Shown piece by piece: positions 56,600 to 64,000 of a stretch of DNA of 64,000 nt (positions are counted from its first letter, which is position 1; each line of letters opens with the position of its first letter). The notes under the pieces are model-generated. The model was not told the origin of the DNA and searched no databases. It worked only from the letters and a program-made list of their open reading frames with translations. The DNA comes from Isoetes taiwanensis (lineage: Eukaryota > Streptophyta > Lycopodiopsida > Isoetales > Isoetaceae), in NCBI GenBank assembly GCA_021234155.1, contig JAJEKV010000100.1, positions 1,094,116 through 1,158,115 on the forward strand, given 5' to 3'. The position numbers and the translations under genes are program-made.

Positions 56600-57740
56600 C
56601 AGAGATAAAAGGCTCTATTAGCGCCTGGCAAGGAGCGAGGTTCGGTGGGCAATGCTCAATTGCCACAAGCATCGGCTTCGGAGAAACGGGAAGGGACAAG
56701 AAGAGGAGCAAGAGAAGGAGATCCAGAGGCACCAGTTCCTCCGACTCAAGCTGGACTCTGACTCGACTCAGGAAGAGGAAGAGGGGCCGGGGACCGAAAC
56801 GGATGGAAGGCAAAGGAACACCGAAGAGGGAAGGCGTAGAGAAACACCCCAGATGGACGACAAAAGGGACACGGGGCCTCGACTACGAGAAGAAGGTAGA
56901 TTCCGCCTTGGGCAATGTATGGAAGGTCTGGAAACGAATTTCGGGGAGGAACAGTCGATTAGGAAGCGAAGCATGTTTGGATGAGATGAGTGAGTACGGC
57001 AATGCTTATGGCATGAAGGATAAAGACAAAGGAAGAGTGGCAAATAACCAACTTGAAAGGAGCCGCCGACGGATTTGGTGGAAGGGTTATGCAAAGGCAC
57101 ATGGCTTAAGCGGGGATGCTTGTAAGTTCGAAAAGTTTGCTAAAGCCTTCAAAAGCCGATACGTCAGGGAACATAAGTCTAGTATGATCGCGGGGGTTCT
57201 ACGGGTTGCGGCAAGGCAACAAATGCTGTCGTAAGTATCTGAGAGGAATTCATGAGGTTGAGGTCAGATGTGCGAAAGTGGGTGAGAAGCATGCGGTAGA
57301 AAGCTATATTGAGGGCTTTGAATGAGGGGAGATCCGCAAGCTTGTGAGGGCAATAAACCCCAAGACGCGATGCTCAGGCCGAGTCAAGGCTATAAGCTTG
57401 CAAGGGGCGGGACCTCGGAATAGCGACGCAGGAAGCGACTGCCCGGGACAAAGGGCAAGGCTGACGGGAACTATAGCCTAGCAGGCTAGAGCCCCATATG
57501 GTGGCAACCGTGGGAAACGGCAGAGGAAAAGCCGGGTGTCCTTCAGGACAAGCGGGGAGGTCAAACTACTCAAGCAAAGGCGATCCTTTTGCAAAATTTA
57601 TGCCCAAGGAAAAGAGGCGAGTGCATAGAAAAGCGGCTTTCCCAGTGCTTCCGGCCAGGCCATAGGGTGGAAATGCGCGCCCTACCGCCATGAGTGCAGC
57701 CGCCAGCGAATTGGGGATTGGGACACTGCTCGATGGCACC
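56600..57740 (+). pseudogene. chromovirus gag
   Basis: The N-terminal part is rich in E, R and K (56652-56900). The capsid part is clear at 57040-57240: RRIWWKGYAKAHGLSGDACK, FEKFAKAFKSRYVREHK and, in a neighbouring frame, FYGLRQGNK. Then SYIEGFE near 57300 and RKLVRAINPKT near 57337, as in plant chromovirus gag. The zinc knuckle near 57640-57680 is damaged: the frame reads QCFRPGHRVEMRALP where C-x2-C-x4-H-x4-C is expected. Many frame changes. Confidence 0.75.
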
Positions 57741-57839
57741 TGGCGGCGAAGGCGCGACTACATTCGGGGTGAGTGTCATATCTTTGCGCAATAGATACGA
57801 GCAAGCGGAAGCGATTATAAAGTAATTTCCCACGGTAGG

Positions 57840-58180
57840 GAAGGCTAAGACCAAGTCATTCATAGTCTTGATAGACTCGGGGAAGTAGCCATAACTTTGC
57901 ATCCCGAGAATGGTTCAAATGTTGAAGTTGAAACCACTAAAGTCAAAGCCAAGGCCCGTTGTCTTAGCAAGTGGTGCGATAAAAATGAGGCGGCAAGCAG
58001 AATTAACCGACATCGACTTGCGGGATTAATATCGGATGGAGGCAGAAGTAATGGGCATTGGCAAATACGACTTGATTATAGGAATGGAGTACCTTGGACC
58101 CGAGGGGGGCCATTATCGATTGTGGAAGCGGAAGGTGACCTTCCCAACACCGGCGACAAGATTATTGAGATAACAGTGTA
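57840..58180 (+). pseudogene. chromovirus aspartic protease
   Basis: LIDSGK near 57864-57885 keeps the D-S-G active site. FKMLKLKPLKSKPRP-type sequence follows (57910-57955), then IGKYDLIIGMEYLGPEGGH near 58059-58110, the usual G-x-Y-D-x-I-L-G-M-x-W/Y-L box of chromovirus proteases. Confidence 0.75.
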
Positions 58181-58329
58181 AGGAAGTTATTCCCATCATG
58201 CGGTGTATGTCTTCTAAGCGGTACATTCAAGTGCATCAAGAGGGAGCAAGTGGCATACATTTTCAAGCTTGAGATTAGTGAGCGGAATCGGAAGGAAGCA
58301 AAGAAGACAAGGGGCTCGACAAGTTGCGA

Positions 58330-59165
58330 AGCAAATAGCTAAAAGGCGATCGCGGAGTTCCATGATCTCTTTCGGATGAGATCAAGCAGCTCCCTCCTTA
58401 TAGGGGAGTCGAGTCGCGAGATAGCTTTTCGAGCAGGAACAAAAGCCAACAAGCAAGGCTCCATATAGAATGACAACGCTTGAGAGTTAGCCGGAGCTAA
58501 AGCGATTTGCGGGGGGGGCTGCTTGACCTAGGTTTCATTAGACCTAGTGTTTACGCCATTTGGGCGCCCATTCTCTTCGTTAAGAAGAAGGATGGCGGTT
58601 AAGAATGTGCATAGACTATAGGCTGTTGAATAAGCACACTATCAAGAACAAGTATCGCTTCCCGGTCGGATGATTTGATGGATCAGCTTCAAGGAGCAAA
58701 GGTCTTCTCAAAATCGACTTAAGGTCGGGGCTATCATCGGATCAGGATAAAAGGAAGAAGATATTCATAAGGCCGCTTTTAGAGCGGCGGTATGGGCACT
58801 ATGAATTCGCGGTAATGCCTTTCGCTTATCGAATGCCCATGACGTTCATGAGGCTCATGAGCGACATCTTGAGGAGTTTTAGACACCTTTGTGATCGTGT
58901 TCTTTGATGACATTTTGGTGTATAGCAGATCCCTCGAGGAGCGTACAACACTTGAGGAGAGTGCTAGAGAAGTTGAAGAAGAGGCACCGGTTATGCGCCA
59001 AGTTGTCGAAGTGTCGCCGCAGCGAAAAAGGTGGAGTATCTCGGTCATGTGATCTCGGTGAGAAGGCATCTCGGCGGATCTGCAAAGATTGAAGCCGTCA
59101 TTGATGGGCGGCGCCGAAGAATGTGCATGAAGTCCGAGAAGTTTTCGGCCTAGCGGTACTCTGAG
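58330..59165 (+). pseudogene. chromovirus reverse transcriptase
   Basis: Blocks in order: LFVKKKDGG near 58575-58600, DLMDQLQGAKVFSK near 58672-58715, GHYEFAVMPF-like near 58795, catalytic VIVFFDDILVYS near 58887-58925 (F-F-D-D where most plant chromoviruses have F-I-D-D), LRRVLEKLKK near 58950 and VEYLGHVIS near 59030. Frame changes at nearly every block. Confidence 0.8.
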
Positions 59166-59700
59166 GGAAGTTCGTGAAGAACTTTGCTAAGGTAACACCG
59201 GATTATGAGACTTGATGAGGAGAAAGTGAAAAGATTGGGCGAGCATTGGCACAAGAAAGCCAAGCAGGGTTTGAACTGTTGAAGGAAGCTTTAACAACGC
59301 CTTGATCTTAACCTACTGGGACGGGAAAAAGACAAGCTTTGTAGCGGCGACATAAAGTAAGATAGCTCTGAGGCGGTGCCTCATGCAAGAAAAGCGTGTA
59401 GTAGCGTATCGACTCGAGAAAGATGAGCGGCCTTGGCAGCTACCCAATACGATCGGGAATTGCTGCGGTTGTCGGGGCATTAAGAATTTGGAGGCATTAT
59501 CTTTTGGGAAGGAAGTTCCAATTGGATCTGACCATCGAGCCTCGGTATGTATTCCGCGAAACCACACACCTCAACTGAGAAGGAGAGAAGGTGGATGGAG
59601 TTCCTTGAAGAGTATGACTTTGATATAGTCTACAAGCCGGGAAGCTCAATGTGGTAGCGGATCGCTTTCAAGGCATCCCACGACAACTAGAGTGCATTGC
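59166..59700 (+). pseudogene. chromovirus RNase H
   Basis: YWDGKKTSFVA near 59315-59345, LMQEKRVVAY near 59380-59410, QLPNTIGNC-type stretch near 59440 (true frame has IGIAAVVGALRIWRHYLLG-like reading), and DFDIVYKPG near 59618-59640. It removes the RNA strand during cDNA synthesis. Confidence 0.7.
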
Positions 59701-59949
59701 AATGCAATTTTCGGCGCTCTCAGCGACTTTGGTAAGAAGATTGAAGAGTCTTTGCCAGCGGATGTGGATTTCAAAAGTATGGGCAAGCCCTCGAGGGAGG
59801 CTAGAAACGGAATAAGGGGCGGGGAAGCCTTTAAACATTATAAGAAGGAAGGCAACCTGTTATACCATAAGAACAAGTTGTGCGTGCAGAATCATCATCG
59901 GTATAAAAATTGATCCTCCATGACCGCATAACAGCCCAATAGCTGGCCA

Positions 59950-60782
59950 TGCGGGATTCATGAAAACTTATATTTCAAAGTCGCTGGCCGGCTATTATTG
60001 GCAAAGGAATGAAGAAGCAAGTAGCTTCGCTACATCGAGGAGAATATCGACTATGTCGGCCGGAGACAAAGGCGGAAGCAGCTCAAATTCAGGAGCCTTA
60101 GAGCCATTAGCGGTGCCAAACGCTAAGTGGGAGGTGATTAGCATGGATTTCATCACGGGGCTCCCAAAAGTAAGAGGAAAAGATGCCTTGATGGTAGTGG
60201 TCGACAAGTTGTTGAAGATGGCACATTTTGTGCCTTGCGGGACCACGGTCTGGCTATGGATCTGTGAAGCTCTTCACCAAAGAGATCTTCGGGCTTCATG
60301 GCATGCCAAGGGAGATTATCTCGACGAGGATCCGAAGTTCATGGCGCCTTTTGGCAAGACCTCTTTCGCGACAATCCGGGCGAAGCTATCCATGAAAACA
60401 CGGCATATCATCCTCAGGCGGATGGCCAAGCGGAGGCGGACCAACGGGATTTTAGAGGACATACTTCTGAAACTATGTGCGGAATAAGCAAAGTATGTGG
60501 GAAGAATTTATTCACTTGGTGGAGTTTGCATACAATAGCACCAAGCGGGGAATCATCCCAAATGTGGCCGTTTATGATCAATTCACGGCTATCGATGCTA
60601 ACTCGGACACTTGGCACAACCAGGTGTCAAAAGTGGAAGTTTCGCCCGTGCGGATGTTGGCCGATATCACGGCGGCTTGTGGAAGAAGTTCGAGGGTATC
60701 TGGCGGCAGCAAGAAGTCGTCGAGAAAGAGCATCGCCGACAAACATCGAACGGTCGAGAGAGTTCAAAGTTGGAGATGATGT
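59950..60782 (+). pseudogene. chromovirus integrase
   Basis: 59960-60487 is open for 175 residues and holds AKWEVISMDFITGLPKVRGK and ALMVVVDKLLKMAHFVPCG, with the first catalytic Asp. SDEDPKFMAPF follows in a shifted frame near 60325-60355 (second Asp) and AYHPQADGQAEADQ near 60400-60440 (catalytic Glu in GQAE). The later part has EFKVGDDVWLKIK near 60762-60800, the integrase C-terminal core. Confidence 0.8.
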
Positions 60783-61145
60783 ATGGCTCAAGATCAAGGT
60801 GAAGCGGCAAAGCTTCAGAATCGGGAATTGCAGAAGCTTGCTCCAAGGTGGGGCTGGACCTTCGGAATAGTCAAGAGAGTAGGCAATCAATCCTACAAGC
60901 TAGACTTGCCGGCACACCTAAAGATTCATAAAGTCTTCCACGTAAGTTTGTTGAAGAAGCATACTCCCAATCGGGCGAAGTCTTGGACACTCAACGTTGT
61001 TGGAAATGGCGGAGGAAGCAATTTGGAAATAGTTCAATTGATTCTTGATAAAGCTTTCAAGAAAAGCGAGGAGATCGAGAATTCCAAGTATTTGGTCAAG
61101 TGGAAACACTTGCCGGTGGAAAACAGCGACATGGGTACTTAAGAA
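60783..61145 (+). pseudogene. chromovirus integrase C-terminus with chromodomain
   Basis: 119 open residues. KLAPRWGWTFGIVKRVGNQS and LPAHLKIHKVFHVSLLKKH form the GPY/F-type module. The chromodomain follows: AFKKSEEIENSKYLVKWKHL, then a Trp expected in T-W-(E/V) appears one frame away (61124-61135). Chromodomains bind modified histone tails, usually H3K9me, and steer insertion into heterochromatin. That this element type surrounds a gene for an H3-tail protein is notable. Confidence 0.85.
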
Positions 61146-62095
61146 AAGATTTAGTAAAGCAGTACCCACGGTTTATGGAGCAATGGGGACGGCAAGGTCA
61201 TCTCAGAAGAAATCGGCTCGGGCATGTCGATTTGTGTAGATTAATTCTATGTTAGTTAAGATTAATCTACGCATGCAACCTATGCTTGGTATGGGTGCAT
61301 CGTTGTTAAATGATGGGACCACTCGGTGATCTCTAGAGGCGTGGTGTAATGTCAATGTAGGCATGGCCATGGCGTTCCCGCTTGGGTGAGTGGAAGGTAG
61401 ATTAGAAAGTCTACTTGTCCCCGCGGAGTAGGCGACCTCGAGAAAGGAGGTCATGAAGGAATGCACACGATAGGAAAAGCACCTCTAGCCCCATATATGC
61501 TTTGATAGGAGGAATCGGGGCCTTCACGCCCCCATATGCGGGAAGGACCTATCCTCCCTGCTTGGGCAACTAGGGTGTAGGCATGGCGGGCATATAGGCA
61601 TATATGGCTGTCTCCACGACCATAATGGAAGATTCACCCTCTTCCTAATTAGGGAGATTAGCCATGCATCCATGTAGATGGGTGGGGTGGTCACCATATA
61701 ACAAAAATTTTATTAATAATTAAATGGTACTAGCGTAGTGATAGACACCGAAAGGCCAATAGAAGCTCCAGGAGGGAACAGGAGGTCGAGAGCTCTGAAG
61801 ACTTACAACACAAATTTTGTTGGAATGTGTTGCAAGGAATGAAAATACCTCGGATGTTAATTTGAATTTTGATAAACTTAATTGCCATGATAAGTGAAGT
61901 ATTGAGTAACTGTTGTAATGATATTTGTGAATTGATAAGTTATTTCATAATATAATGGCGTAATAATGTTCTAAAAAAAATATTACCTTAAGGTAATGTT
62001 AATAAATGTGTAAATGTGATAGGAGTATATTATATGTATCGAGGGGTGATTGCGGGTTAGGAAGATACCCGCGATCTTTGCGGACGACATCATTT
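61146..62095. other. chromovirus 3' untranslated region, no gene seen
   Basis: Non-coding, with an AT-rich part at 61690-62020. The short phrase CCCCATATATGC / CCCCATATGCG recurs near 61490 and 61530. Confidence 0.5.
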
Positions 62096-62106
62096 CAAGG
62101 GGAGAA
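62096..62106 (+). other. chromovirus polypurine tract
   Basis: CAAGGGGAGAA directly before TGTGGCGTTC, the LTR start. Confidence 0.7.
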
Positions 62107-63777
62107 TGTGGCGTTCGGCCACGATTATCTGACCCGGGGGCGTATCTTTGTCTTGCCAGAATCATTGGCATTACCATCATCCGTGGCGATGTCGTAGACA
62201 TATAGCCAAGTGGGTAGCCCTAGGGGCAACTTGCTAGAAATGTGCGTTGGCATTAATGTGCACATTTCTCAATGTTACTACATTAATGTGGGCACACATT
62301 TCCATATGGACACCTTATGCCAAGTGGGCCATACCCATAGGTGCAATTAATGTGCACATTTTCCAATGTGCACCTTCATTAATGTGCACACATTTCCATA
62401 ATGGGCACATTTTGCCACCTAGCCATTAATGGCAAGTGGGCCCATTTCCCAATTATCCCACATGCCTAAAGGGGATAGTGGAAACCCTAGCCAACCCCTT
62501 GTCTATTAAAGGAGAGAAACCTAACTTGCCCAATTTTCGTTTCTAGGGTTTTAGAACTACTGTTTTGGCTGCCTCAACGACCAAATCGCATCAGACCCTG
62601 CCTGAGAGGTTGCATCATTGGTTTCCCTTGATTGGCGTTTCGGCAGGATGATGAGAGGACTTCGAGGTCGGGAGGAGCCACTCAAGGATCCGGGTATTTG
62701 GCCAGTTAGATAGTCTAAACCCTATCTCGGTCATAGAATCAGTAGGTTTAGCCTATTAAATTGCCCATAAGACCTTCTAGATCCTAGATACCGACCTCTA
62801 ACTAAAGAACCTAACTCTATGATATAGATTAGATCTTGTTCTTTTAGTTCTCTTATGATAATATGTGGATGATGTATCTCTATGAACTCCTTGTATTGGG
62901 AAGGGGTAGAGACATAAAGCTTGGTAGTAGATGCTCCTAGATTAGCCTCTCCCCAGCACACAATGGATTCGGACTTTGTGTACAAGAGCCACACCGGGTT
63001 GTGGGTGAAGGGGGGGCTGGGAGAAGGAAGGTTCATGTCCTAACTCTGAGAGCGATCCCTGCAGTGGTGTAAAGCCTACCGGGGATCATTGTGACTAGAT
63101 GCGATGGCTTTTGGCGTGAGGGCAAGGCATGGGCTCGGCTGCAGGTGAAGTGGTGTTCACTTTCCGGTGGGTTCGGTCGAATAAGGCGGTGGCCCTCTAG
63201 TCACATAGAATCGACATGTAGACCTCACGGAGGGGAGTGATCCCTACGCCCCCATCCGGGGCGGGAGGATGAACCCGGGAATAGCCCTTTGACTGCTATG
63301 CATCCGGAGACTCTGATCGGGTCCCAACACTTTTCAACCTACTACAGGAAATTATTGCACGGGAGAGGCGGATGGGTGGACAACCCTTCGCCATGTTCTT
63401 ATACCCGACCAAATCCATTGCCATGAATTACATGCGCCATGATCTGCGGAGACCCAAGCCGTCAGTCATTCCCTTGAGTGCGAGGCTTGGGTGGGAATTC
63501 CATATGTATTGTGCTCACCTTGTTTATCACGGATGTGATGGACCACCCTTTGAGGTGGCTATGTGCTTATGTTATATCTTACGACCTGCATTATGTTTTC
63601 GCTTCAGCTGACTAGGTAGACCACGGGGGCGGGGTAAATGACCCTTCACTCTTCTCCGGAAGCCGAATCCGCGGTTTGCGGTGTTATGTGGAGGGCCCAA
63701 TATCGACATGGGCTGGTATGGGGATGAACTCTGTTTGTATACGGTGGAAGTGCACCGTATCTGGTAGAGACGTCACA
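62107..63777 (+). repeat. chromovirus 3' LTR
   Basis: Starts TGTGGCGTT and ends GACGTCACA, which are inverted copies of each other with small changes, as in LTR ends. Length 1671 bp. 62240-62420 has repeated ATTAATGTGCACATTT phrases. CTATTAAAGGAGAG near 62503 may be the promoter region. The last 590 bp match the 5' LTR at 44868-45446. Confidence 0.8.
62240..62425. repeat. ATTAATGTGCACATTTCC tandem phrases
   Basis: Five or more decayed copies of about 30 bp inside the LTR. GTGCAC palindromes recur. Confidence 0.7.
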
Positions 63778-64000
63778 TACATGTATAACTTTTAGTGTAC
63801 ATCGTAGCGGAGGTACATAGGCATATATTTGCTTGTTTATTGATGCTTTTATTTTTGAGCTTGGTACCAATTGTATCGGTTGTACATGTCTCTAATGGAG
63901 TCTACATCACGCAAATAGATGTACATGCATTTATCTTTAGAGTGCATGCATCGTAGATGGATTCATAAGTATGTGCATTTTTACATATATGTGCTTTTTT
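63778..64000. other. flank, no gene seen
   Basis: AT-rich with several TACATG and GTGCAT words. No matching target duplication can be tested because the 5' LTR is truncated. Confidence 0.4.

Larger units (their letters stand above)
44868..63777 (+). mobile_element. chromovirus (chromodomain Ty3/gypsy) with large insertions, composite
   Basis: Left: truncated 5' LTR and initiator-Met primer site. Right: gag-pol with chromodomain, polypurine tract and 1.67-kb 3' LTR. Total 18.9 kb against the usual 5-8 kb internal length. The excess is at 45.5-56.3 kb, where the histone-like gene, palindromes, a TIR element and another ORF block lie. The two LTR pieces match over about 590 bp with many small differences, so this is an old element. 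Confidence 0.7.

Noticed and set aside
1-64000. CRISPR arrays, bacterial operons, ribosome binding sites, rRNA or tRNA genes
   Set aside because: Nothing of the kind is visible; the window is eukaryotic plant DNA and its tandem repeats lack the regular repeat-spacer pattern.

Overview
The window is nuclear DNA of a land plant with a large, repeat-rich genome. Evidence: three kinds of plant retrotransposon (a non-chromodomain Ty3/gypsy family, a chromodomain Ty3/gypsy element, an L1-type LINE plus a second LINE), an initiator-Met tRNA primer site, GT-AG introns, TATA boxes of the TATAAATAG type, and a C48 (Ulp1-like) protease gene. I cannot name the species; a seed-free plant or gymnosperm is only a guess. 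No rRNA, tRNA or CRISPR feature was seen.

Layout. 1-4 kb: decayed coding-like DNA with no recognisable gene, ending in a 179-bp LTR-like repeat. 4.1-29.3 kb: three head-to-tail copies (A, B, C) of one Ty3/gypsy family that share LTRs (LTR at 10.0, 20.4 and 28.7 kb). Copy B has all parts in order: LTR, tRNA-Asp-like primer site, gag with a CCHC knuckle, protease, RT, RNase H, integrase, a ~3 kb 3' coding region with a coiled coil, and a polypurine tract. The copies hardly differ by substitution but differ by many 1-5 nt indels at C/G-rich spots. 29.6-31.95 kb: a decayed LINE on the minus strand. 32.4 kb: second copy of the 179-bp repeat. 33.6-35.5 kb: a minus-strand gene whose nine exons join in frame to a 437-residue Ulp1-like protein. 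36-38.1 kb: a coiled-coil/RING protein and neighbouring coding fragments. 38.8-39.7 kb: a GAATCT-based minisatellite. 40.3-44.3 kb: an L1-type LINE (ORF1, endonuclease, RT).

44.9-63.8 kb is bounded by a truncated 5' LTR plus initiator-Met primer site on the left and a complete 3' LTR on the right; its gag-protease-RT-RNase H-integrase-chromodomain region lies at 56.6-61.2 kb. Between primer site and gag sits the most striking object: a TATA-led gene at 46.1-51.0 kb that begins with the histone H3 tail residues ARTKQTARK, continues as a long Q/E-rich tail, and ends in a complete H3 histone fold with CENH3 (centromeric histone) hallmarks. It is split by a 3.55-kb non-autonomous LTR element with a perfect 5-bp target duplication (GAGCG). 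Both sides of the gene carry 67-bp palindromes, and a 3.1-kb terminal-inverted-repeat element with the same ends lies just downstream. A second TATA-led basic ORF block (54.6-56.3 kb) precedes the chromovirus gag.

How the parts may relate: the non-autonomous LTR element inside the histone gene shares its polypurine tract and LTR start with the 4-29 kb Ty3 family (21 of 22 bases), so that family probably supplied its enzymes. The histone gene may be cargo of the chromovirus, of the palindrome-ended elements, or a host gene into which they inserted; the window cannot decide this.
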